Notes: a model not told the origin generated them from the sequence alone. Shown: positions 32,250 through 42,194, numbered from the stretch's first letter. The stretch: 64,000 nt of DNA from Mucilaginibacter sabulilitoris (GCF_034262375.1 NZ_CP139558.1:5766001-5830000); one strand, 5' to 3'. A program made the numbers and translations.

Positions 32250-34159
32250 TGAAAATATTTTTCGCTCTGTTAATAAGTGTTATCATAAGTGCAAACGCCT
32301 GCGCGCAGGATAATTACGATGTTTCCCTGATATCAAAAGACCTGCTGCCTTATGCCAGCGCCGTTGTCAGGAATAAAGAAGTAAGCGTTGAGGTAAAGGA
32401 CCTTGACAATACCATCTACCACATAAAATCAGCCATTACTATATTAAACCCAAATGGCAATAACATTGCGCATGTGGTAGTTTGGCACAATAAAAGCAAT
32501 ATCATTAAAAGTATAAAAGGTGCTGTTTACAATCAGCTGGGTAAATTAACCAATAAGTTTTCCGAATCAGATTTTGAGGATGTGAACTCCGGCAATGATT
32601 TTTCATTATTTGAAGATTCAAAGGTTAAACATTATAACCCTCCTGTGACTGATTACCCGTATACCATTGTTTATGAATATGAAGTAAAATCTAAACAATC
32701 TTTAAATTTCGGTGATTGGGAACCAAACTCTACCACGGGACTGGCTGTTGAAAAAAGCTCCTATGTATTTAGCTGCAAGCCCGATTTTAACATCAGGTAC
32801 AAAGAAATTAATATGCCTGTAAAAGTTATTAAAGGGCTTAATAAGGATGGAGAGAAAATCTACACCTGGCATGTAGCTAATTTAAAGGCAGTTAAAGATG
32901 AGCCTTACAGCCCCAATGAGGATAAATATTTAAGTAGCGTTAAAATTGCTCCCGAAAAATTCAGTTATGAAGGTATTGCCGGCTCATTCACCAACTGGAA
33001 AGAGCTGGGTAAATGGCAGTATGATAAATTGCTGGCCAGCCGTTTAAAGGTGTCTGATGCTACTGCGGGTTATATGAAACAGATAACCGAAGGTGTAACA
33101 GATCCTAAGTTAAAGGCAAAAAAAATATATGAATACATGCAAGGTAAAACCCACTATATAAGTATACAAATAGGTATTGGCGGGTTTCAGCCATTTTTAG
33201 CATCAGATGTTGACCAGCAAAACTACGGCGATTGTAAGGCTCTGGTAAACTATACCCAGGCACTATTAAAAACCGTCAACATTGATTCGTATTACTGTGT
33301 AGTGCAGGCAGGCAACCGCAAGGTGAGCATGCTTAATGATTTTGCCAGCATGGACCAGGGCAACCATATTATTTTATGTCTTCCCTTTAAAAATGACACT
33401 ACCTTTTTAGAGTGTACGAGTCAAAAGATACCATTTGGCTTTTTAGGTGATTTTACCGATGACCGTACGGTACTGGCCTGTACCCCCGAAGGTGGTAAGC
33501 TGCTGCATACCCCTAAATATACCGCGGCAAACAATCTGCAGCAACGCAAAGCCACCTTTGTTTTAAATGCAGATGGCGAGCTTTCGGGCGAAATGCACAC
33601 TTCCTTTAAAGGCTCTCAATACGAAAACCGCGAAAGAATTATTGAAGAGGCACAAAAGGACCAGATCAAGAGCCTGAAAAAAGAATATGCCATAAACAAC
33701 CTGGATATTGAAAAAGAAGAATTTAAACAGGATAAAGGACTGCAACCCATAACCACCGAAAATATAAAACTTTATGCCCGTGACTATGGCTCCGTAAATG
33801 ATGGCAAACTGTATTTTATAACAAATGCAACCAACAGAACGACCAATGTCCCGAGGGAGGTACGCAACCGGCATAATGAGATGTATATTAACAGAGGCTA
33901 TACCGATGAAGACGAGATCAGTTACACCCTGCCCCAAGGCTATCATGTTGATTTAAAACCAACCGATGTATTGATTGACAAACCTTTTGGTAAATTTTCA
34001 GAAACCATAGTTATAAAAGGCAATCAACTGGTATTTAAACGCAGATTGCAAATACTTGATGGAACCTACAGTAAGGATACGTACCAGGATCTGGTTGATT
34101 TTTATCAGGCCGTTGTCGATGCCGATAATAATACGGTTTCGCTGATTAAAGGTAGCTGA
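32249..34159 (+). CDS. DUF3857 / transglutaminase-like secreted protein
   Basis: 636 residues with a signal peptide ending NACAQ. A DUF3857 domain (about residues 20-230) precedes a transglutaminase-like domain with Cys329 in YGDCKAL, His in GNHIILC and an acidic residue in FLECTSQ, so the catalytic residues appear kept, unlike in its upstream neighbour. The substrate is unknown; such proteins are periplasmic or outer-membrane associated in Bacteroidota. Translation is coupled to the preceding gene. The 3' end overlaps a small minus-strand gene by 14 bases. Confidence 0.85.
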   Translation: MKIFFALLISVIISANACAQDNYDVSLISKDLLPYASAVVRNKEVSVEVKDLDNTIYHIKSAITILNPNGNNIAHVVVWHNKSNIIKSIKGAVYNQLGKLTNKFSESDFEDVNSGNDFSLFEDSKVKHYNPPVTDYPYTIVYEYEVKSKQSLNFGDWEPNSTTGLAVEKSSYVFSCKPDFNIRYKEINMPVKVIKGLNKDGEKIYTWHVANLKAVKDEPYSPNEDKYLSSVKIAPEKFSYEGIAGSFTNWKELGKWQYDKLLASRLKVSDATAGYMKQITEGVTDPKLKAKKIYEYMQGKTHYISIQIGIGGFQPFLASDVDQQNYGDCKALVNYTQALLKTVNIDSYYCVVQAGNRKVSMLNDFASMDQGNHIILCLPFKNDTTFLECTSQKIPFGFLGDFTDDRTVLACTPEGGKLLHTPKYTAANNLQQRKATFVLNADGELSGEMHTSFKGSQYENRERIIEEAQKDQIKSLKKEYAINNLDIEKEEFKQDKGLQPITTENIKLYARDYGSVNDGKLYFITNATNRTTNVPREVRNRHNEMYINRGYTDEDEISYTLPQGYHVDLKPTDVLIDKPFGKFSETIVIKGNQLVFKRRLQILDGTYSKDTYQDLVDFYQAVVDADNNTVSLIKGS

Positions 34160-34274
34160 ATATAACTATGCCTAAAATAATGCCAATAACCATAATGAGG
34201 TAAAGCAGAATTTCGTTACCGGCAAAACGTTTGTATTTAGTCCAGAATGAATATTCTTCTTTTTGTTTGGGCAT
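34146..34274 (-). CDS. Small single-span membrane protein, 42 residues
   Basis: An ATG at 34274 opens a frame with a charged N-terminus (MPKQKEEYSFWTKYKRF) followed by a single hydrophobic helix (LLYLIMVIGIILGIVIFSYL). Charged head plus membrane segment is the typical layout of small membrane proteins. It overlaps the last 14 bases of the convergent DUF3857 gene and precedes the NlpC/P60 lipoprotein gene on the same strand. The protein is real only if the short frame is translated; the membrane pattern and clean start support it. Confidence 0.5.
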   Translation of the reverse strand: MPKQKEEYSFWTKYKRFAGNEILLYLIMVIGIILGIVIFSYL

Positions 34275-34320
34275 GATGGGGCAAAATTATTGAATTTAAT
34301 TAATTTGCCGGTAATAAATG

Positions 34321-34896
34321 TTACTTGCCGGCGCTGCTTTCGGCGGCGGTATCTGTCATGATTGATCCAGCCCTGGAGAAGTATTTATACATGGAAGGGT
34401 CACGCAGGCGCACAATAATTACCCCCTTGCGCGAACTGGCATGCACCACATAGCCGTTTTGCAGATATACGCCTACATGGCTAAACTGCTTGCCGTCAAA
34501 ATCAAAAAAAACCAGATCGCCCTCGTGCAGATCTTCCTCGTATTTACGTTTTATAACTGTTATCTGTCTGCTGGTCATGCGCGGAATGGTAATGCCATAA
34601 ACCTGCTGTTCCAGTAAAAAGGCAAGTCCTGAGCAATCAATCCCATCTCTATCAAGACCTCCAAATTTATAGGGAGTTCCCATCCACTGATCAATAAAAG
34701 CATACAGGCGGCCATTTTCAATATCCCTATCACTTACACCCATAATTTGCGAATATTTTTGGGCCATCTCTGTCTGTGGTTTTACTATCTCGCCAGGTTG
34801 CCCCTTCATCGCGGCCTTACGTGAATGGCAGGAGGTTAGCACCAATGGCACAATAAATAATGCAAACAGATAAATCAGGCCCCGATGTTTAGTCAT
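34321..34896 (-). CDS. C40 family (NlpC/P60) peptidase lipoprotein
   Basis: 191 residues. The signal peptide ends in a lipobox LTSC with Cys23. The NlpC/P60 domain has the nucleophile Cys88 in DGIDCSGLAF, a His in FSHVGVYL, and a third polar residue in the VVHASS segment. Such enzymes cut stem peptides of peptidoglycan between D-Glu and the third residue. The gene lies upstream of the small membrane protein gene (34,146-34,274) on the same strand, with a 46-base gap between them. Confidence 0.92.
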   Translation of the reverse strand: MTKHRGLIYLFALFIVPLVLTSCHSRKAAMKGQPGEIVKPQTEMAQKYSQIMGVSDRDIENGRLYAFIDQWMGTPYKFGGLDRDGIDCSGLAFLLEQQVYGITIPRMTSRQITVIKRKYEEDLHEGDLVFFDFDGKQFSHVGVYLQNGYVVHASSRKGVIIVRLRDPSMYKYFSRAGSIMTDTAAESSAGK

Positions 34897-34986
34897 ACAG
34901 TAAAATTATATTTAAACGGTAATTATTTGACACAGATATTTTTAACATATTAACATGGGATGAATACGCAAATCCTTAAGGTTGAT

Positions 34987-36975
34987 TTAAGGAGCCTTCT
35001 CACCCAAATACTTTCCAAACCAGTCGAGATAACGCTGAAGCCGGTCAACCTGGTAACTTGGTATGCTGATACCGTGATATTGGTTTGGGTAAAGTACCAG
35101 TTGAGTAGGTATCCCCAGCGATTTAAGTGCCTGGTACATTTGCTCGCCACCAACGGTAGGTACATTAAAATCCTTTAATCCTGACATGAACAACGTTGGT
35201 GTTTTAATTTTATCAGCATGAAAAAACGGATAAGAAAGCTTAATATACTTCTCCGCATTCTTCCACGGAAAACCCAGTTCGTTCTCATATTGCATCACCC
35301 ATTGATCGCTGCCGTAAATAGATAATTGCAAGGCGCTGCCGGCCCCGCTCACAGCTGCCTTAAAACGAGTGTCAGAAGCTATGGTGTAATCGGTCAATAT
35401 GCCTCCGTAACTCCATCCCCCTATACCTAAATGCTGCGGGTCGGCAATGCCCATTTTAACCAGCTCGTCAACGGCGCCAAGTAAGTCCATTACTTCTTTA
35501 TTACCCCAATCGGCATAAATAGCCTTGGTATAATCCAACCCGCGGCCAATGCTGCCCCGATAGTTAACGGCCGCCACAGCGTAACCAGCGCAGGCCAAAG
35601 CCTGCCTGGTAGCGTCAAATTCAAACTCATCCTGATCAGTAGGACCACCATGTATAAATAAAATAAAGGGTAGCTTTTTAGTCACTACACTATCAGGCGT
35701 GTACATCATGCCCGATACCAGCGTACCGTCGCTGCTGAACGACTGAAAACCTTTTACATAAGCCAGTTTAACCTGGCTCAGCCATTTATCCTGGTGAAAG
35801 GTAAGCCTGCGTATCTTACCATTCTCAATAGCCACCAGCTCATGCGGAAGCTGCGGGTTGGTCATTTTAGTGATCCAGTTACCCGCAGAATGAGCTATCA
35901 TGTCCTCAAAACTGCTCCGGGTGCCTTTATTAATTACCGTGGATTTACGTAACAGCAGGTTATATTGCGCTGTGTAGCGGATACGGTCATTACTCACCAG
36001 GTAAGCGATGTTCTTGCTATCCTTACTCCAAGCGTGGCTGGTCACCGGCCTGTCTAATTGTTCGGTAAGCAGTTTGTTGTTTTTGCCATCGGCATCCATG
36101 ATACATAAAATATCGTGCTGGTAAATAAAGTAATCAGCATCGCTTGATGAGCGCAAATAGGCAATATGTTTACCATCGGGGCTCCACTGGGGTGAGTAAT
36201 CATGCCCGGTAAAAGTGGTTAACTGCTTAATCTCTCCATCCTTTTTGGCCTCCACCGTAAAAATATCCAGATTTTCATTTTTATCGGGATCATCGGTATG
36301 GTTACTTACATACACTATAGTTTTGCCATCAGGGCTCCATTCCGGAGCACTGTCATCCATATCGCCCTGAGTAAGGGTATCAAGCTTTTTAGTTGCTATA
36401 TCAAAAATGTATAAATGCTTGTGCCTATTTTGCAGGTAACCCTCCTTATCGCGTTTAAAACGGTAACGGTCAACTTTTATAGGGGGAGTAGTTTTAGGAC
36501 TGGGCTTGTCGTTATTTTCCGGATCCTTTATAATAAGTGCCAGTTTTTTACTATCCGGCGACCATACGTAATCATCCAGGTCACCTTTAATATCCGTCAG
36601 TTTTTTCCCTTCGCCGCCTCTGCGGTCCATCAGCCAAACCTGTCCTCCTGTTTTGGAATCTTTTTCTGAAATGTACGACAGGAATTTACCATCGGGTGTC
36701 CACTTAGGTGAGGAGGCAGCGTCGGCTCCTTGCGTTAGTTCTATAGATTGCTTACCATCGTAACTTTGCATCCAGATGTGCGATACACGGTTATCTTTAG
36801 CCGAATCTACTTTCGAAAGGCTATACGCTATCCACTTGCCATCGGGCGAAAGCTGCGGATCGTTCAAAGTAGGGATATGCAGAAAATCAGATGGTTTAAA
36901 CGGTCTTTTAATCGTTTGGGCGACAGCCCCTCCACAAAGGCAAACCATCATAAACACTAATATATTCTTTTTCAT
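34987..36975 (-). CDS. S9 family prolyl oligopeptidase-like peptidase (second copy)
   Basis: About 662 residues from ATG 36975, chosen because it opens a signal peptide (MKKNILVFMMVCLCGG...VAQ). The N-terminal half is a beta-propeller with repeated SPDGK/SPDSK blades. The C-terminal alpha/beta-hydrolase has Ser in GGWSYGG, Asp in GLKDFNVPT and His in NQYHGIS. It cuts short peptides outside the cytoplasm. It is closely similar in length and motif spacing to the adjacent gene at 37,008-38,981, indicating a tandem duplication. An alternative start 15 bases upstream exists but adds no signal. Confidence 0.92.
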   Translation of the reverse strand: MKKNILVFMMVCLCGGAVAQTIKRPFKPSDFLHIPTLNDPQLSPDGKWIAYSLSKVDSAKDNRVSHIWMQSYDGKQSIELTQGADAASSPKWTPDGKFLSYISEKDSKTGGQVWLMDRRGGEGKKLTDIKGDLDDYVWSPDSKKLALIIKDPENNDKPSPKTTPPIKVDRYRFKRDKEGYLQNRHKHLYIFDIATKKLDTLTQGDMDDSAPEWSPDGKTIVYVSNHTDDPDKNENLDIFTVEAKKDGEIKQLTTFTGHDYSPQWSPDGKHIAYLRSSSDADYFIYQHDILCIMDADGKNNKLLTEQLDRPVTSHAWSKDSKNIAYLVSNDRIRYTAQYNLLLRKSTVINKGTRSSFEDMIAHSAGNWITKMTNPQLPHELVAIENGKIRRLTFHQDKWLSQVKLAYVKGFQSFSSDGTLVSGMMYTPDSVVTKKLPFILFIHGGPTDQDEFEFDATRQALACAGYAVAAVNYRGSIGRGLDYTKAIYADWGNKEVMDLLGAVDELVKMGIADPQHLGIGGWSYGGILTDYTIASDTRFKAAVSGAGSALQLSIYGSDQWVMQYENELGFPWKNAEKYIKLSYPFFHADKIKTPTLFMSGLKDFNVPTVGGEQMYQALKSLGIPTQLVLYPNQYHGISIPSYQVDRLQRYLDWFGKYLGEKAP

Positions 36976-37007
36976 AAAGATCAAATACACCTCTTAGGAA
37001 TTAACCA

Positions 37008-38981
37008 CTATTTCAAATACTTATTATACCATTCTATGTAACGTTGCAGCCTGTCAACCTGGTAACTTGGCTTGGTTAATCCATGAAACTGGTTGGGATA
37101 AAGTATCAGCTCTGCCGGGATGCCCTGCGACCGGAGCGCCTGGTACATTTGTTCGCTGCCGATTGTCGGGACATTAAAATCTCGCAGGCCCGACATGAAC
37201 AGTACCGGTGTTTTTATCTTATCAGCATGAAAAAACGGGTAGGATATCTGGATCCATTTGTCGGCATTTTTCCAAGGCACACCAATCTCGTTTTCATATT
37301 GCAGTACATACTGGTCGCTTCCATACACAGATAACTGTAAGGCGCTACCGGCCCCGCTCGAGGCGGCTTTAAAGCGCGTGTCTGATGCTATGGTATAATC
37401 TGTCAGGATGCCGCCGTAGCTCCAGCCGCCAATACCTAAATGATTAGGGTCGGCAATACCCATTCTTTCCAGGTAATCAACTGCGCCCAGCAAATCCTTT
37501 ACCTCTTTGTTACCCCAATCGGCATATATGGCTTTGCAGTAATCCAGGCCGCGGCCGTTACTGCCCCTGTAATTTACAGCTGCTACCGCGTACCCGGCAC
37601 CAGCCAGTGTTTGCCGGGTAATATCAAAGGTGTATTCATCCTGGCCAACCGGCCCTCCATGAATAAATAATATCAACGGCCACTTTTTACCGGCGATGCT
37701 ATCCGGCCTGAACAGGATGCCCGAAACATCGGTACCATCCGCACTCCGCGACTGAAAGCCTGATACATTTGCCAGTTTTACCGTATTGAGCCATTGCTGG
37801 TGATGGAAGGTTAAGCGACGAAGTTTGTCACCCTCCAGCGCAAACAATTCGGTTGGAGTGTAAGGGTCGCTTTTGGTAACTACCCAGTTACCGGAGGCGT
37901 TGGTGTTGATATCACTTATCCCAAACTCTCCTTTATTTATGGTTGATATTTTGCCGTTATTGATATTGATACTCGCCAGGTAACGCTGCCTGTCATCAAT
38001 TACCAAAAACTGAATATTTTTATTATCCTTTGCCCAAACCTGATCCGCTACCGGACGGTCAAGCTGCTGTGTTAAAATCCTGCTGTTTGAGCCAACTGCA
38101 TCCATAATGCATAATACATTGTGGTCGTACATCATATAATCGGCATCGCTTGTAGTTCGCAGATAAGATATATACCTGCCATCGGGACTCCATTGCGGGT
38201 TACTATCGCGCCCTTTCCAGGTGGTAAGCTGCAGCATGGTAGCATAAGGCCGGGCATCAATGGTAAAAATATCCTTGTTCTGATTTTTATCCGGATCAAC
38301 AGTACGGTTACTTACAAACGCGATGGTTTTACTATCCGGCGACCATGCCGGAGAGTTTTCGTCCTTGTCGCCCCGGGTAAGGGTATCCAGTTTTTTGGTA
38401 TTGATATCAAGCAGGTAAAGATGATCATGCAGTTGCTGCAAATATCCTTCAACGTCCTGTTTAAAATGATAGCGGTCAATTACTATAGGTTTGGGTATTT
38501 TAGGTTCTTCCTTTCCTTTATTGGCAGGGTCGCCAATTACCATAACCACTCTTTTACTGTCGGGCGACCAGGCATATTCACTTAAATCGCCTTTAATATC
38601 GGTAACCTTATAACCCTCGCCCCCGCGACGGTCAATAAGCCAAAGCTGTGAGCCGTTTTTCGAATCGCGCGATGACAGGAAAGCCAGGTACTTACCATCG
38701 GGGCTCCACCTTGGCATTGAGGCAGCTTCTGCGCCATGGGTAAGTTCTATCGATTCCTTTCCGTCCCAGCTTTGCATCCACAAATGCGACACCCGGCTAT
38801 CTTTAGCGGTATCTACTGTGGAAACGCTATAAGCCACCCATTTCCCATCGGGCGATAGCTGGGGGTCGCTTACGGCCGGTATACGGTAAAGATCAGTTGG
38901 TTTGAGGGGCTTGTTTTCCTGCTGAGCAGCTACATAACAGGAAATGGATAAGGCTATAAGAAACAGTACGGTTCTTTTCAT
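37008..38981 (-). CDS. S9 family prolyl oligopeptidase-like peptidase (first copy)
   Basis: About 657 residues from ATG 38981 (MKRTVLFLIALSISCYVAAQ, a signal peptide). A propeller with SPDGK repeats is followed by a catalytic domain containing GGWSYGG (Ser), SGLRDFNVPT (Asp) and PNQFHGLT (His). It is paralogous to the downstream gene, with shared DPQLSPDGKW and GWSYGGILTDYTIASDTRF blocks. Only 32 bases separate the two genes, so they form one transcript. A secreted exopeptidase for peptides in the environment or periplasm is likely; the specificity of each copy is unknown. Confidence 0.93.
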   Translation of the reverse strand: MKRTVLFLIALSISCYVAAQQENKPLKPTDLYRIPAVSDPQLSPDGKWVAYSVSTVDTAKDSRVSHLWMQSWDGKESIELTHGAEAASMPRWSPDGKYLAFLSSRDSKNGSQLWLIDRRGGEGYKVTDIKGDLSEYAWSPDSKRVVMVIGDPANKGKEEPKIPKPIVIDRYHFKQDVEGYLQQLHDHLYLLDINTKKLDTLTRGDKDENSPAWSPDSKTIAFVSNRTVDPDKNQNKDIFTIDARPYATMLQLTTWKGRDSNPQWSPDGRYISYLRTTSDADYMMYDHNVLCIMDAVGSNSRILTQQLDRPVADQVWAKDNKNIQFLVIDDRQRYLASININNGKISTINKGEFGISDINTNASGNWVVTKSDPYTPTELFALEGDKLRRLTFHHQQWLNTVKLANVSGFQSRSADGTDVSGILFRPDSIAGKKWPLILFIHGGPVGQDEYTFDITRQTLAGAGYAVAAVNYRGSNGRGLDYCKAIYADWGNKEVKDLLGAVDYLERMGIADPNHLGIGGWSYGGILTDYTIASDTRFKAASSGAGSALQLSVYGSDQYVLQYENEIGVPWKNADKWIQISYPFFHADKIKTPVLFMSGLRDFNVPTIGSEQMYQALRSQGIPAELILYPNQFHGLTKPSYQVDRLQRYIEWYNKYLK

Positions 38982-39108
38982 AGAGTATACGCATAGAGGC
39001 CCGTAATTTAGCAATTATGCACCGATACTTAAGCGAAAAGCGGAGAGTTGAAAGCCGAAAGAAAAAAAAATGATTTTAAACTAACGATAGCTATTGCTTT
39101 AAACCATC

Positions 39109-39179
39109 GCGTCATTGAGGTACGAAGCGCCCTCTCCTTTGGAGAGGGTTGGGTGAGGCTTCGCGCCTCGCAATGACGC
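39109..39179. repeat. REP-like palindromic element
   Basis: The terminal 9 bases at 39109-39117 and 39171-39179 are exact inverted copies (GCGTCATTG). Inside is a second palindrome, CCCTCTCC with GGAGAGGG. The whole resembles REP-like elements seen in intergenic gaps of this group of bacteria. It lies between the S9 peptidase pair and pyrF. Confidence 0.7.
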
Positions 39180-39202
39180 TTTTTCCTTAAAGCTTAAATG
39201 CA

Positions 39203-40036
39203 TTATATCACCCCTGCCTTCTCCAGCTCTACCTGCATTTGCTGTTGTATATTTTGCGCTTCGGCACGGGCGGCATCGGCAAAATCTTTCCCGTTACCTG
39301 CATAAATAATAGAGCGAGATGCGTTTACAATTAGGCCGCAGTCTTTGGTGATGCCGTAACGGCAAACTTCTTCCAGGTTCCCCCCTTGCGCGCCCACGCC
39401 AGGCACCAGTAAAAAATTATCGGGCGCATACTTACGTATATTGGTAAACTCTGTGCTTTTGGTAGCGCCTACTACAAACATGATCCTGTCGGCACTGGCC
39501 CAGGTATTGGCCTTTTGTATCACGGTTTCGTATAAATAGCCATCGCCGGTTTGCAGGTATTGAAAATCCTTACTCCCTACCGATGAGGTAAGCGCCAGCA
39601 GGATGATCCATTTACCCTCGTAAGCCAAATAAGGTGTTACACTATCGTTACCCATATAAGGTGTAATGGTAATGGCATCAAAACTCATACCCGATGCTTT
39701 TTCATCAAAAAAGGCTCTGGCATACTTGTCAGAGGTGTTACCGATATCGCCTCTTTTAGCATCTATTATGTTTAAGGTATCAACCGGTAAATATTTCCAG
39801 GTATCAATAAGGCTTTGCAAACCTTTTACGCCGTAAGCTTCATAAAACGCGGCATTGGGTTTGTATGATACGCACAAATCTTTGGTAGCATCAATAATCC
39901 TTTTATTAAATTCGAGTATAGGGTTTGGGTAATCCTTTAAAAATTCGGGTATCTTATCAATATCGGTATCAAGACCTACACATAAAAAGGATTTTTTTAG
40001 TTTGATCTGTTCAATGAGCTGAGCGCGTGAAATCAT
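39203..40036 (-). CDS. pyrF: Orotidine 5'-phosphate decarboxylase PyrF
   Basis: 277 residues, the longer (type 2) version of the enzyme. The active site is DAKRGDIGNTSDKYA, with catalytic Lys and Asp; SVGSKDFQ and the C-terminal TKDCGLIVNASRSI are also present. It converts OMP to UMP in the last step of pyrimidine synthesis. No other pyr gene is adjacent, as usual for Bacteroidota. Confidence 0.95.
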   Translation of the reverse strand: MISRAQLIEQIKLKKSFLCVGLDTDIDKIPEFLKDYPNPILEFNKRIIDATKDLCVSYKPNAAFYEAYGVKGLQSLIDTWKYLPVDTLNIIDAKRGDIGNTSDKYARAFFDEKASGMSFDAITITPYMGNDSVTPYLAYEGKWIILLALTSSVGSKDFQYLQTGDGYLYETVIQKANTWASADRIMFVVGATKSTEFTNIRKYAPDNFLLVPGVGAQGGNLEEVCRYGITKDCGLIVNASRSIIYAGNGKDFADAARAEAQNIQQQMQVELEKAGVI

Positions 40037-40378
40037 TAATGCTTAATATTTTGAATGTCAAAAAAACTAAAAATTTAACTCAATTGTGTCCTTTTAACAT
40101 ATATTTATTTAATAAATTTGAAATTAAAAATTATTTGTTTACAATTGCATCGTTTTCCTTTGAATTTTTCTTGCACTAAAGAAACAGTTTAAAACCCCAC
40201 GTTATCTATTATTTCAATATTTACCTGGATTTGGATGTTTACTTAAACAAAAGTTTCAAGATCAATTTCTTTAAATAATGCCCGCTGCGTAACCACCTAA
40301 CGGCTTAAAATGCGCATAGGGGCCTTATCAGAAAACAATTTACGATATTAAAAATCCCATTGAACTATAATTCATATC
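40037..40378. other. Untranslated leader region upstream of rho
   Basis: 342 bases without a supported reading frame between divergent pyrF and rho. The left part is AT-rich; the right part before rho contains GC-rich words. It should hold the promoters of both genes. Long leaders before rho are known from other bacteria to carry attenuation by Rho itself; I see no strong terminator or defined structure here, so that is only a possibility. Confidence 0.35.
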
Positions 40379-41998
40379 ATGTCTGATAAAATAGAATTGA
40401 ACGACAAACTCGTTTCTGAGTTGCGCGAAATTGCAAAAAATTTAGGTATTACCGAGGCCGACGAACTCAGGAAGCCACAGCTAATATCCCGCATAATTGA
40501 ACAACAACAGCTTATTGAAGCTGCCCGTGCCCAGCAAAACATTGTTGAGTCTAACTATACTCCTGTTACCGCTGCCCCGGCCGAAGCGGGAGACAAAGCA
40601 CGCAAAAGGACCCGTGTATTAAAATCCAAAACCCAACCGCGTGTTGAGGTACCTTTAGATGATACCAACCTGTTTGATATCCAGGATGAAGAAACCCCGG
40701 CAGAAGATGCTGATGAAGTGCCGGTTATAGCGGCTGTAGAAGAAGCAGAGGCCGTTCAGCAGGGCGAAACCGCCGCCCGTGCAGATGAGCCGGCAACCGA
40801 AGTCCGTCCGCAAAAATTTGACAGGCGCGCAAACAACAACCAGGGTCAGCAAAAAAGCCAGGAACCCGCTATCAACCTTGATTTTGATAACGTAATTGTA
40901 AACGAAGGCGTATTGGAAATTATGCCCGATGGTTACGGTTTCCTGCGTTCATCTGATTACAACTACCTTACTTCACCCGATGATATTTATGTATCACAAT
41001 CGCAGATAAAATTATTTGGCCTTAAAACCGGCGATACCGTTCGCGGAAGCATCCGCCCTCCGAAAGAAGGCGAAAAATATTTTCCTTTGGTACGTGTAGA
41101 AGCCATTAACGGCCGTATACCGGCAGAAGTGCGTGACCGTGTTCCTTTTGATCACTTAACGCCGCTCTTCCCGTCAGAAAAACTAAGCTTATTTACAGAT
41201 CCGGGCAACTATTCAACCCGTATCATGGACCTGTTTTCGCCAATTGGTAAAGGACAGCGTGGTTTAATTGTGGCGCAGCCAAAAACAGGTAAAACCATGT
41301 TGTTAAAGGACGTAGCCAATGCCATAGCTAAAAATCACCCCGAAGTTTACCTCATTATATTACTGATTGATGAGCGCCCCGAGGAGGTAACCGATATGGC
41401 CCGCAGCGTACGCGCCGAAGTGGTATCATCAACCTTTGATGAGCCTGCAGAACGCCACGTAAAAATTGCCAATATTGTTTTAGAGAAGGCTAAACGTATG
41501 GTAGAATGCGGTCATGACGTAGTGATCCTGCTCGATTCTATTACCCGCCTTGCACGTGCCTACAATACGGTTGCACCGGCATCTGGCAAAATATTATCTG
41601 GTGGTGTTGATGCCAATGCGCTGCACAAACCTAAACGCTTTTTTGGTGCCGCCCGTAACATTGAGGATGGCGGTTCATTAACCATTATAGCTACCGCATT
41701 AACCGAAACCGGCTCAAAAATGGATGAGGTTATTTTTGAAGAGTTTAAAGGTACCGGTAACATGGAGTTACAGCTTGACCGTAAACTTTCGAACAAACGT
41801 ATATTCCCTGCTATTGACATTACTGCATCAAGCACCCGCCGCGACGATCTGTTGCTTGACCGCGACACATTACAACGCATCTGGATTTTACGCAACCACT
41901 TAGCCGATATGAATTCGCAGGAATCAATGGAGTTTTTACAGGCCCAGATAAAAGGCACAAAAACCAACGAAGAATTTCTGATTTCGATGAATTCGTAA
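40379..41998 (+). CDS. rho: Transcription termination factor Rho, long N-terminal type
   Basis: 539 residues. An N-terminal LEAGUE/SAP-like helical segment is followed by a long acidic and Gln/Ala-rich insertion (about residues 55-165), and then a conserved RNA-binding and ATPase core. The Walker A is PKTGKT and LLIDERPEEVTDM is the characteristic Rho signature; VGCGHDVVILLDSITRLARA-like and GSLTIIATAL stretches follow. Rho is a hexameric RNA translocase that ends transcription. The insertion makes it about 120 residues longer than the enterobacterial protein, a trait of this phylum. It is a single gene. Confidence 0.97.
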   Translation: MSDKIELNDKLVSELREIAKNLGITEADELRKPQLISRIIEQQQLIEAARAQQNIVESNYTPVTAAPAEAGDKARKRTRVLKSKTQPRVEVPLDDTNLFDIQDEETPAEDADEVPVIAAVEEAEAVQQGETAARADEPATEVRPQKFDRRANNNQGQQKSQEPAINLDFDNVIVNEGVLEIMPDGYGFLRSSDYNYLTSPDDIYVSQSQIKLFGLKTGDTVRGSIRPPKEGEKYFPLVRVEAINGRIPAEVRDRVPFDHLTPLFPSEKLSLFTDPGNYSTRIMDLFSPIGKGQRGLIVAQPKTGKTMLLKDVANAIAKNHPEVYLIILLIDERPEEVTDMARSVRAEVVSSTFDEPAERHVKIANIVLEKAKRMVECGHDVVILLDSITRLARAYNTVAPASGKILSGGVDANALHKPKRFFGAARNIEDGGSLTIIATALTETGSKMDEVIFEEFKGTGNMELQLDRKLSNKRIFPAIDITASSTRRDDLLLDRDTLQRIWILRNHLADMNSQESMEFLQAQIKGTKTNEEFLISMNS

Positions 41999-42010
41999 TA
42001 TTTTAGCGTT

Positions 42011-42159
42011 TATGAAGTTATAGATAAATGAGAATTGAGTAGTTAGTATCAAGTATAAGGACGGTTTCGCCGGTATCGATAACGATATTTCAAAAAATCT
42101 TAATACTTGATACTAACTACTTGGATCTGCTTAAATAAATTATTATCTGTAACTTCATA
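42011..42159. repeat. Nested long inverted repeats between rho and pssA
   Basis: The inner arm at 42038-42056 is a perfect 19-bp complement of 42103-42121. An outer arm at 42011-42020 pairs with 42150-42159 (10 bp). The loop contains a small CGG/CCG-type segment. Transcripts would form a strong, long hairpin. It may be a MITE-like element or a terminator. Confidence 0.85.
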
Positions 42160-42194
42160 AATAGTTAATAAAATCCTGATAACTTCATAGCCGA

